Assembly: GCA_023253415.1 (NCBI GenBank)
Contig: JALRGK010000101.1
Span: 1-5,323 of the forward strand
Direction of reading: 5' to 3'
Length of the DNA stretch: 5,323 nt
From: Rhodocyclaceae bacterium
GTDB lineage: Bacteria > Pseudomonadota > Gammaproteobacteria > Burkholderiales > Rhodocyclaceae
Shown: positions 1 through 5,323 of the stretch, piece by piece
Numbering within the stretch: the first letter of the stretch is position 1
Layout of the letters: each line of letters begins with the position of its first letter
The notes under the pieces: generated by a model
The model's database searches: none
What the model was told of the DNA's origin: nothing
What the model saw: the letters and a program-made list of their open reading frames with translations, nothing else
Translations under genes and position numbers: made by a program

Positions 1-1
1 C

Positions 2-391
2 ATCATGATTGCCAAGCTGGGTCAGGATGGGCATGACCGGGGTGCCAAGGTTGTCGCAACGGCTTTCGCCGATCTTGGCTTCGACATCGATATGGGCCCA
101 CTGTTCCAGACGCCAGAGGAAGCCGCGCGTCAGGCCATCGAAAACGATGTGCACGCGATTGGCGTGTCGTCACTGGCGGCCGGCCACAAAACGCTGCTGC
201 CGACACTGGTCAAAGCCCTGCAGGACCAGGGCTCGGACGACATTATCGTTTTCGCCGGCGGTGTGATTCCGGCCCAGGACTACGACACCCTGTACAAGGC
301 AGGCGCCAAGGCCATCTTTGGCCCGGGTACCCGTATTGAAGATTCTGCCCGTACGGTCCTGGCCGAGATCCGTAAAGCACGCACCAAATAA
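2..391 (+). CDS. scpA: Methylmalonyl-CoA mutase, C-terminal B12-binding domain (5'-truncated by the window edge)
   Basis: This is the end of the adenosylcobalamin-dependent mutase that interconverts (R)-methylmalonyl-CoA and succinyl-CoA in the cytoplasm. Only the last ~129 codons are present; the frame is open at the left edge, so the ATG at position 5 is an internal Met, not the start. The visible part is the Rossmann-like cobalamin-binding domain. It has the DxHxxG signature (Asp-Gly-His-Asp-Arg-Gly, nt 26-43), whose His (nt 32-34) is the lower axial cobalt ligand in this family, then the SxL motif (Ser-Ser-Leu, nt 167-175) and the Gly-Gly pair that lines the nucleotide tail (nt 257-262). 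The FGPGTRI stretch near the end is typical of single-chain methylmalonyl-CoA mutases. Related mutases (isobutyryl-, ethylmalonyl-CoA) share this domain, but meaB, pccB and pccA next door favour methylmalonyl-CoA. The missing catalytic barrel leaves substrate choice unproven. The symbol may equally be given as mutB or mcm. Confidence 0.95.
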   Translation: MMIAKLGQDGHDRGAKVVATAFADLGFDIDMGPLFQTPEEAARQAIENDVHAIGVSSLAAGHKTLLPTLVKALQDQGSDDIIVFAGGVIPAQDYDTLYKAGAKAIFGPGTRIEDSARTVLAEIRKARTK

Positions 392-405
392 GCGCAACAA
401 CGCCC

Positions 406-1479
406 ATGAGCGCACCCGCGGCCACATCGCCTATCGAAGCAACAACGCTCTCCAACGCCGACCAGGCGCTGGTGGCGGGCGTGCTCGCGGGCGAGCGCCG
501 TGCGCTGGCCAAATCCATCACGCTGATCGAATCGACACGGGATGATCACCAGGTCCGCGCGCAGCAGGTGTTGAACGCACTGTTACCCAAGACAGGAAAT
601 GCCATCCGTATCGGCATCTCGGGCGTACCGGGTGCCGGCAAATCGACCTTTATCGAAGCGCTCGGCATGTGGCTCATCAAGCAGGGCCACAAGCTGGCAG
701 TGCTGGCGGTCGACCCGTCCTCCAGTGTTTCAGGTGGCTCGATCCTCGGCGATAAAACCCGTATGGAACAGCTATCGGTGCGTGAAGAAGCCTTCATCCG
801 CCCTAGCCCGTCCTCCGGTTCACTTGGCGGCGTTGCCGAAAAGACGCGTGAAGCCATGCTGCTATGCGAGGCCTCGGGCTACGACGTCATCATTATCGAA
901 ACCGTCGGTGTCGGCCAGTCGGAAACGACGGTTGCCGGCATGGTCGATATGTTCTGCCTGCTGCAACTGCCGAATGCGGGTGACGATCTGCAAGCCATCA
1001 AGAAGGGCATCGTCGAAATCGCCGACCTTGTGGTCATCAACAAAGCCGATATTGACCCGCGCGCCGCCGCTGTGACGGCCGCGCAATGGAAAAATGCGTT
1101 AGGCATGCTGCGCCCGAGCAGCCCGAACTGGCAACCACCCGTCATTGCACTCAGTGCCTTGCACCACGATGGCATTGAAAAGTTCTGGGAAGCGATTGAA
1201 AATTACCGCACCGCACTGGTGCCTACTGGCGAGTTCGCCGAACGGCGTCGCCACCAGGCGCAAGCCTGGATGTGGAGCCTGATCGATTCGGGCTTGCGAC
1301 GCGCATTCCACGCCAATCCAACCGTCATCGCCAACCTCCCCGCCATCAGGCAGGCCGTGGCTGATGCACGTCAAACACCTGCTTCAGCAGCGCGTCAGCT
1401 GCTCGGTGCATTTATCAATGCCAGTGTTGGCACAACCCTTGCTCAAACATCGCCTATGACCACCGGTCTAGGCCACTAA
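406..1479 (+). CDS. meaB: MeaB/ArgK-type GTPase, chaperone of methylmalonyl-CoA mutase
   Basis: This is a SIMIBI-class G protein (357 aa) that binds methylmalonyl-CoA mutase, uses GTP hydrolysis to gate adenosylcobalamin delivery, and protects the mutase from inactivation. Older annotations call it ArgK or LAO/AO transport ATPase, which is misleading. Motifs seen: Walker A GVPGAGKS at residues 73-80; the VDPSSS segment at 102-107; the ETVGVGQSE switch region at 165-173; the base-specificity motif NKAD at 212-215; and a G5-like SAL at 250-252. An alpha-helical C-terminal dimerisation part follows. It is slightly longer than the usual ~330 aa because of an Ala/Ser/Thr-rich N-terminus (about 20 residues) and a short polar tail. 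The ATG at 406 lies 14 nt after the mutase stop and has no clear Shine-Dalgarno, so translation is probably coupled to the mutase. A GTG at codon 23 (nt 472) is a weaker alternative start. Adjacency to the mutase gene supports the assignment. Confidence 0.95.
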   Translation: MSAPAATSPIEATTLSNADQALVAGVLAGERRALAKSITLIESTRDDHQVRAQQVLNALLPKTGNAIRIGISGVPGAGKSTFIEALGMWLIKQGHKLAVLAVDPSSSVSGGSILGDKTRMEQLSVREEAFIRPSPSSGSLGGVAEKTREAMLLCEASGYDVIIIETVGVGQSETTVAGMVDMFCLLQLPNAGDDLQAIKKGIVEIADLVVINKADIDPRAAAVTAAQWKNALGMLRPSSPNWQPPVIALSALHHDGIEKFWEAIENYRTALVPTGEFAERRRHQAQAWMWSLIDSGLRRAFHANPTVIANLPAIRQAVADARQTPASAARQLLGAFINASVGTTLAQTSPMTTGLGH

Positions 1480-1494
1480 TTCCGGATATCACCT

Positions 1495-1500
1495 AAGGAG
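1495..1500 (+). promoter_or_regulatory. Ribosome binding site of pccB
   Basis: AAGGAG sits 7 nt upstream of the ATG at 1508, inside the 28-nt gap after meaB. It is the strongest Shine-Dalgarno match in the window and fixes the pccB start. It contrasts with meaB, which has none, and suggests that pccB is translated independently and efficiently. Confidence 0.85.
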
Positions 1501-1507
1501 TCCCACT

Positions 1508-3040
1508 ATGCAAGACATCATCCATCAGCTCGAACAGAAGCGCGAACAGGCGCGTCTGGGCGGCGGACAGAAGCGCATCGACGCGCAACACGCCAAGGGC
1601 AAACTCTCCGCCCGTGAGCGTATCGAACTGTTCCTCGATCCGGACTCGTTCGAAGAATGGGATATGTTCAAGGAACACCGCTGTACCGATTTCGGCATGG
1701 AGAAGCAATCGCTGCCGGGTGATGGCGTGGTGACGGGTTACGGTACCGTTAACGGTCGCTTGGTATTCGTGTTCTCGCAAGACTTCACCGTGCTCGGCGG
1801 CTCGCTTTCGGAAACGCACGCCGAGAAGATCTGCAAGATCATGGATCAGGCCATGAAGGTCGGCGCACCGGTCATTGGTCTCAATGACTCGGGCGGCGCT
1901 CGTATTCAGGAAGGCGTTGCCGCACTGGGTGGCTACGCTGAAGTGTTCCAGCGCAACGTGATGGCTTCAGGCGTGATTCCACAGATCTCGATGATCATGG
2001 GCCCATGTGCCGGCGGTGCCGTGTACTCGCCATCGATGACCGACTTCATTTTCATGGTGAAGGATAGTTCGTACATGTTTGTCACCGGTCCAGAAGTCGT
2101 GAAGACCGTGACGCACGAAGAAGTGACCGCTGAAGAGCTGGGCGGTGCCGTTACGCACACCAGCAAATCCGGTGTTGCTGATCTGGCCTTTGAAAACGAT
2201 GTCGAAGCACTAATGATGCTCCGCCGTCTAATCAATTTCCTGCCATCGAGCAATAAAGAAAAGCCACCGGTACAACCAACGCTTGACAGCGCTGACCGCC
2301 TGGACTTCTCGCTTGACACGCTGGTACCAGCCAACCCGAATCAGCCGTACGACATGAAGGAACTGATCATCAAAACGGTTGATGATTGTGACTTCTTCGA
2401 GATTCAACCGGATTACGCCAAGAACATCATCATCGGCTTTGGTCGTATGGAAGGTCGCCCAGTTGGTATCGTAGCAAACCAGCCGCTCGTTCTTGCCGGC
2501 TGTCTGGACATCAAGTCGTCGATCAAAGCTGCCCGCTTTGTTCGCTTCTGCGATGCCTTCAACATTCCCGTCGTCACCTTCGTTGACGTACCGGGCTTCA
2601 TGCCAGGCACCTCGCAGGAATATGGCGGCATCATCAAGCACGGTGCCAAGCTGCTCTACGCCTACGCCGAATGTACCGTGCCCAAGGTCACTGTCATTAC
2701 CCGTAAGGCTTACGGCGGTGCCTACGATGTGATGAGCTCGAAGCACCTGCGTGGCGACGTTAACTTCGCCTGGCCATCCGCAGAGATTGCCGTGATGGGT
2801 CCGAAGGGTGCCGTGGAAATTATCTTCCGCGAAGAAAAGAACGATCCAGCCAAGCTGGCTGAACGCGAAGCCGAATACAAGTCAAAATTTGCCAACCCCT
2901 TCGTGGCTGGCGCACGTGGCTTTATCGATGACGTGATCATGCCAAACGAGACTCGCAAGCGCATCTGCCGCTCACTGGCCATGCTGAAAGACAAAGACAT
3001 CCAGAATCCGTGGCGTAAGCACGGCAACATTCCGCTTTGA
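1508..3040 (+). CDS. pccB: Propionyl-CoA carboxylase, beta (carboxyltransferase) subunit
   Basis: This 510-aa protein transfers the carboxyl group from carboxybiotin on PccA to propionyl-CoA, giving (S)-methylmalonyl-CoA. Its length fits the family, whose members form a hexameric core of an alpha6-beta6 enzyme. The N-terminal carboxyltransferase half contains GGARIQEGV at 129-137 and GPCAGGAVYSP at 165-175, with the glycine-rich oxyanion-hole elements. The C-terminal half contains DVPGFMPGTSQEYGGIIKHGA at about 360-380, AYGGAYDVM at 401-409, and ends in the typical KHGNIPL. Asp407 in GGAYDVM aligns with the Asp that sets propionyl- over acetyl-CoA preference in the Streptomyces PccB (Asp422 there, by recalled alignment). 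There is no zinc-finger N-terminus as in the bacterial acetyl-CoA carboxylase AccD. The start is set by the AAGGAG ahead of it. Together with pccA downstream this makes PCC the best call; methylcrotonyl-CoA carboxylase beta is unlikely given the mutase neighbours and the sequence style. Confidence 0.96.
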   Translation: MQDIIHQLEQKREQARLGGGQKRIDAQHAKGKLSARERIELFLDPDSFEEWDMFKEHRCTDFGMEKQSLPGDGVVTGYGTVNGRLVFVFSQDFTVLGGSLSETHAEKICKIMDQAMKVGAPVIGLNDSGGARIQEGVAALGGYAEVFQRNVMASGVIPQISMIMGPCAGGAVYSPSMTDFIFMVKDSSYMFVTGPEVVKTVTHEEVTAEELGGAVTHTSKSGVADLAFENDVEALMMLRRLINFLPSSNKEKPPVQPTLDSADRLDFSLDTLVPANPNQPYDMKELIIKTVDDCDFFEIQPDYAKNIIIGFGRMEGRPVGIVANQPLVLAGCLDIKSSIKAARFVRFCDAFNIPVVTFVDVPGFMPGTSQEYGGIIKHGAKLLYAYAECTVPKVTVITRKAYGGAYDVMSSKHLRGDVNFAWPSAEIAVMGPKGAVEIIFREEKNDPAKLAEREAEYKSKFANPFVAGARGFIDDVIMPNETRKRICRSLAMLKDKDIQNPWRKHGNIPL

Positions 3041-3061
3041 TCTGCTCTGACATCGTGAATC

Positions 3062-3078
3062 GCTTCGTTGGCTTCGTT
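3062..3078 (+). repeat. Short tandem-like direct repeat, GCTTCGTT x2
   Basis: GCTTCGTT occurs at 3062-3069 and again at 3071-3078, a 9-nt period with one base between the copies. It lies in the pccB-pccA spacer just before the stem-loop. Two copies of 8 nt are modest evidence. Its interest comes from the second repeat pair on the other side of the hairpin. Confidence 0.5.
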
Positions 3079-3120
3079 CTCTGCTTCTCGCCGTACAGCT
3101 CGTACTGTCTCGGCGCAGAG
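3079..3120 (+). other. Interrupted stem-loop in the pccB-pccA spacer
   Basis: Nested complementary arms are visible: CTCTGC (3079-3084) pairs with GCAGAG (3115-3120); GCCG (3090-3093) with CGGC (3111-3114); and ACAG (3095-3098) with CTGT (3105-3108), leaving a 6-nt loop. The 5' side carries a 5-nt bulge (3085-3089). An alternative apex pairs GTAC (3093-3096) with GTAC (3102-3105). There is no T-run after it, so it does not look like an intrinsic terminator. It could be a transcript-processing or stability element between the two carboxylase subunits, or part of a dispersed palindromic repeat. The pairing is read by eye and no folding energy was calculated. Confidence 0.5.
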
Positions 3121-3121
3121 T

Positions 3122-3137
3122 GCCTCGCCGCCTCGCC
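3122..3137 (+). repeat. Short tandem direct repeat, GCCTCGCC x2
   Basis: GCCTCGCC at 3122-3129 is followed immediately by an identical copy at 3130-3137, directly after the 3' arm of the spacer stem-loop. Repeat-hairpin-repeat in one non-coding gap suggests a small structured element rather than plain spacer. Confidence 0.5.
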
Positions 3138-3178
3138 CTTCACGTGCCAAAGCAGCCAAACTCATTGAAATAAAGACT

Positions 3179-3182
3179 GAGG
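3179..3182 (+). promoter_or_regulatory. Ribosome binding site of pccA
   Basis: GAGG lies 7 nt upstream of the ATG at 3190, after an A-rich stretch (3167-3176) that should be unstructured. It supports this ATG as the start and indicates independent initiation of pccA despite the 149-nt gap from pccB. It is a shorter match than the one before pccB. Confidence 0.7.
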
Positions 3183-3189
3183 CTTACTC

Positions 3190-5178
3190 ATGTTCAAGAA
3201 AATCCTGATTGCAAACCGCGGCGAAATCGCCTGTCGTGTTATCAAGACTGCCCGTAAGATGGGCATCAAGACCGTTGCCGTGTATTCGGAAGCCGATGCC
3301 TCGGCACGTCACGTCGAGCTCGCCGATGAAGCCGTCTGTATCGGCCCGGCAGCTTCGAAAGAATCGTATCTGGTCATCGACAAAATTATCGCCGCCTGCA
3401 AGCAGACCGGCGCTGAAGCAGTGCACCCGGGCTATGGTTTCCTTTCGGAAAACGCCGAGTTCGGTAAGCAACTCGAAGCCAACGGCATCGTTTTCATCGG
3501 CCCGAAGGTGTATGCCCTCGAATCGATGGGCGACAAGATCGCCTCGAAGAAGCTGGCCAATGCCGCCAAGGTGAACACGATTCCGGGTTACAACGATCCG
3601 ATCGACACCCCGGAACAAGCCGTCGAAATCGCCAAGGGTATCGGTTACCCGGTAATGATCAAGGCATCGGCGGGCGGTGGTGGCAAGGGTCTGCGCGTCG
3701 CTTTCGACGACAAGGAAGCCTACGAAGGTTTTGCCTCGTGCAAGAATGAAGCCAAGAATGCCTTTGGCGATGACCGTGTTTTCATCGAAAAATTCGTTGA
3801 AGAGCCACGCCACATCGAGATCCAGGTGCTGGGTGATTCACACGGTAACGTGGTCTATCTGAACGAGCGTGATTGCTCGATTCAGCGTCGTCACCAGAAG
3901 GTGATTGAAGAAGCGCCATCGCCCTTCATCGACCCTGCCACCCGTAAAGCCATGGGTGAACAGGCAGTAGCGCTGGCCAAGGCCGTGCAATACCAGTCAG
4001 CTGGTACCGTGGAATTTGTGGTCGGTAAGGACAAATCGTTCTACTTCCTCGAAATGAACACCCGTCTGCAGGTGGAGCACCCCGTCACCGAACTGATCAC
4101 CGGCCTCGACCTCGTTGAGCAGATGATCCGTGTCGCAGCCGGCGAAGCGCTGTCGTTCAAACAGGAAGACGTGCAACTCAACGGCTGGTCGATGGAATGC
4201 CGTATCAATGCCGAAGATCCGTTCCGCGGCTTCCTGCCTTCGACCGGGCGTCTGGTGAAGTTTGCCCCGCCGGAAGAAGTAGCGGGCCAGGTGCGCGTCG
4301 ATACCGGTGTTTACGAAGGTGGCGAAATCTCGATGTTCTACGACTCGATGATCGCCAAACTGATTGTCCACGGCGCAACACGTGAACAAGCCATCGAGCG
4401 GATGCGCGATGCCCTGAATAGCTTCGTCATCCGCGGTATCTCCTCGAACATTCCGTTCCAGGCAGCGCTGATGCAACACCCACGCTTCCAGGCCGGCAAG
4501 TTCACCACGGCTTTCATCGCCGAAGAGTACCCGAAGGGCTTTAACGCCAGCGATGTACCGCACGATGATCCGGCGCTGCTGATGTCGGTGGCTGCTTTCG
4601 TACATCGTCGCTACATCGACCGTGCCGCTAAGGTCAGTGGTCAGCTACCAGGTCATGAATTGCAAGTGGGCGATGACTGGGTTGTGATGCGTAACGGCGA
4701 GCAGCATCTGGTCACCGTCATTCCTGCTGAAGGCGGTTACGACGTTGTTTATAAAGGCGAAACCCTCAAGCTGCGTTCAGATTGGAAGCTGGGCGAATCG
4801 CTGTTCACGGGCACCGTTAATGGCGAGCCGTTCACCATGCAGGTCGAGCGCCATAAGCTGGCTTACCGTCTGTTCCACTGGGGTACCCAGGCTGACCTGA
4901 CCGTGCTACGCGCCCGCGCTGCCGAGCTCCTGGCCATGATGCCTGAGAAGCAAGCGCCGGATATGTCGAAGTTCCTGCTCTCGCCAATGCCGGGGCTGCT
5001 GCGTGAAGTGGCCGTCACCGTTGGACAGGATGTGAAGGCCGGTGAAAAGCTGGCTGTCATCGAAGCCATGAAGATGGAAAACATCCTCAAGGCCGAGCAA
5101 GACGGCAAGGTGAAGAAGGTCTCAGCCGCTGCCGGCGAATCGCTGTCAGTCGATCAGATCATTATCGAATTCGAATGA
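3190..5178 (+). CDS. pccA: Propionyl-CoA carboxylase, alpha subunit (biotin carboxylase + BT + biotin carrier)
   Basis: This 662-aa protein carboxylates its own biotin with ATP and bicarbonate and hands the group to PccB. Domains in order: biotin carboxylase N-domain from residue 1 (MFKKILIANRGEIACRV); ATP-grasp with the glycine-rich loop AGGGGKG at 161-167; catalytic segment EMNTRLQVEHP at 288-298 (Glu288, Asn290, Arg292, Glu296); Arg338; the biotin carboxylase C-domain to about 450; a linking BT-type region at about 485-590 that joins alpha to beta in PCC; and the biotinyl domain at about 595-662. The biotinylation site is EAMKM at 625-629, with the acceptor Lys628 (nt 5071-5073), to be modified by a BirA-type ligase not in the window. 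The numbering around 288-338 matches the E. coli biotin carboxylase residues as I recall them. The size and fused carrier exclude the stand-alone AccC. Methylcrotonyl-CoA carboxylase alpha is the main alternative, disfavoured by the context. Confidence 0.96.
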   Translation: MFKKILIANRGEIACRVIKTARKMGIKTVAVYSEADASARHVELADEAVCIGPAASKESYLVIDKIIAACKQTGAEAVHPGYGFLSENAEFGKQLEANGIVFIGPKVYALESMGDKIASKKLANAAKVNTIPGYNDPIDTPEQAVEIAKGIGYPVMIKASAGGGGKGLRVAFDDKEAYEGFASCKNEAKNAFGDDRVFIEKFVEEPRHIEIQVLGDSHGNVVYLNERDCSIQRRHQKVIEEAPSPFIDPATRKAMGEQAVALAKAVQYQSAGTVEFVVGKDKSFYFLEMNTRLQVEHPVTELITGLDLVEQMIRVAAGEALSFKQEDVQLNGWSMECRINAEDPFRGFLPSTGRLVKFAPPEEVAGQVRVDTGVYEGGEISMFYDSMIAKLIVHGATREQAIERMRDALNSFVIRGISSNIPFQAALMQHPRFQAGKFTTAFIAEEYPKGFNASDVPHDDPALLMSVAAFVHRRYIDRAAKVSGQLPGHELQVGDDWVVMRNGEQHLVTVIPAEGGYDVVYKGETLKLRSDWKLGESLFTGTVNGEPFTMQVERHKLAYRLFHWGTQADLTVLRARAAELLAMMPEKQAPDMSKFLLSPMPGLLREVAVTVGQDVKAGEKLAVIEAMKMENILKAEQDGKVKKVSAAAGESLSVDQIIIEFE

Positions 5179-5193
5179 TCTGAATTTAGCACC

Positions 5194-5226
5194 AACAAAA
5201 AAGCGGCTTAGGCCGCTTTTTTGTTT
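5194..5226 (+). terminator. Rho-independent terminator after pccA, probably bidirectional
   Basis: A perfect 14-bp inverted repeat, with arms at 5194-5207 and 5212-5225, closes on the 4-nt loop TTAG. The GC core GCGGC/GCCGC is flanked by six A's on the left and six T's on the right. The T-tract at 5217-5222 gives a classic intrinsic terminator for the + strand starting 15 nt after the pccA stop. The A-tract at 5197-5202 gives the same on the - strand, so it could also serve a convergent gene. It marks the end of the cluster. Confidence 0.93.
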
Positions 5227-5251
5227 ATTGACTGTTTCAACTGACGACGTT

Positions 5252-5323
5252 TTATCGACGATATTGGTTGCGATAATTATCGACCCATAACCTTGTTGCA
5301 CCGCAAACTGCTACAGGCATCAC
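5252..5323 (-). CDS. Possible 3' end of a convergent gene, product unknown (truncated by the window edge)
   Basis: On the - strand one frame is open from the right edge for 23 codons and stops with TAA at 5254-5252. Its end reads RLWVDNYRNQYRR. I do not recognise a family and see no domain. In its favour: it is the longest open - frame here; the stop lies 26 nt before a terminator that is symmetrical and would work for this strand; and there is no ATG on the + strand between 5179 and the edge. Against it: 23 codons can stay open by chance, and the second codon is ATG, so it need not be a C-terminus. If it is not a gene, these ~100 nt hold no gene that I can see. Confidence 0.3.
   Translation of the reverse strand: MMPVAVCGATRLWVDNYRNQYRR
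5271..5282. repeat. Perfect 12-bp palindrome CGATAATTATCG
   Basis: The 12-nt sequence reads identically on both strands, in AT-rich DNA 3' of the terminator. It also contains GATAAT, which resembles a -10 box on either strand, but I see no convincing -35 at the right distance. TATCGAC, which overlaps its right end (5278-5284), occurs once more at 5253-5259. It could be an operator-like site, part of the possible convergent coding end, or chance. Confidence 0.35.

Noticed and set aside
2228..2746. 172-codon - strand frame opposite pccB
   Set aside because: It lies entirely within conserved pccB carboxyltransferase sequence and has no independent coding evidence.
3079..3120. Spacer stem-loop as an intrinsic terminator between pccB and pccA
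   Set aside because: No T-run follows the 3' arm (the next bases are TGCCTCGCC), the stem is interrupted by a 5-nt bulge, and pccA needs to be expressed with pccB.
2722..3165. - strand frame covering the pccB end and most of the pccB-pccA spacer
   Set aside because: It was considered because it covers the spacer, but two thirds is antisense to pccB and the rest is the repeat/hairpin region translated in charged low-complexity residues; no start signal supports it.
3165..3193. Possible promoter just before pccA, with TTGAAA at 3165-3170 as a -35
   Set aside because: At 16-18 nt spacing the -10 position falls on the start codon region with no TATAAT-like sequence, so it cannot drive pccA.
3184..3813. 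Long open frame (209 codons) on the - strand opposite the start of pccA
   Set aside because: It is fully antisense to the conserved biotin carboxylase domain. Such frames arise from codon bias in GC-rich genes, and the translation shows no family motif.
3997..4605. Long open frame (202 codons) on the - strand opposite the middle of pccA
   Set aside because: It is antisense to well-conserved coding sequence, has no recognisable domain and no Shine-Dalgarno; it is a shadow of pccA codon use.
5228..5256. Possible + strand promoter past the terminator: TTGACT (5228-5233) with TTTATC (5251-5256) 17 nt later
   Set aside because: The -35 match is good but the -10 matches only three of six consensus bases, and no + strand start codon is visible in the window after it. 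Too weak to list.
1..5323. CRISPR array, tRNA, rRNA, insertion sequence or attachment site
   Set aside because: No regularly spaced repeats, cloverleaf, transposase reading frame or terminal inverted repeats were seen; almost the whole window is accounted for by four conserved metabolic genes.

Overview
The window is the 3' part of a propionyl-CoA to succinyl-CoA (methylmalonyl-CoA pathway) gene cluster, all read on the + strand. In order it holds: the last ~129 codons of methylmalonyl-CoA mutase (its B12-binding domain); the mutase G-protein chaperone MeaB; the carboxyltransferase (beta) subunit of propionyl-CoA carboxylase, PccB; a 149-nt spacer with a stem-loop and short direct repeats; and the biotin-carrying alpha subunit, PccA. 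A strong hairpin terminator closes the cluster. The last ~100 nt lie beyond it and may hold the 3' end of a convergent gene on the - strand.

The genes form one working unit. PccA carboxylates its own biotin with ATP and bicarbonate, and PccB passes the carboxyl group to propionyl-CoA to give (S)-methylmalonyl-CoA. After epimerisation, for which no gene is visible here, the B12-dependent mutase rearranges the (R)-isomer to succinyl-CoA for the TCA cycle. MeaB gates cofactor loading and protects or repairs the mutase. The genes are tightly spaced (14 nt mutase-meaB, 28 nt meaB-pccB) except at pccB-pccA, so they are probably co-transcribed from a promoter upstream of the window.

Organism: moderately GC-rich DNA, a single-chain (ScpA-type) mutase C-terminus, and the order mutase-meaB-pccB-pccA suggest a proteobacterium, most likely a betaproteobacterium (Burkholderiales or Rhodocyclales type). 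This is a judgement from gene order and protein style, not from a search.

The coding part is ordinary, well-conserved core metabolism, with every catalytic motif I checked intact. I found no evidence of a new biological system. The parts most worth a second look are non-coding or marginal: the structured pccB-pccA spacer, which may be a dispersed repeat, the near-symmetrical terminator, and the 3' edge with a possible convergent gene end and a perfect 12-bp palindrome.
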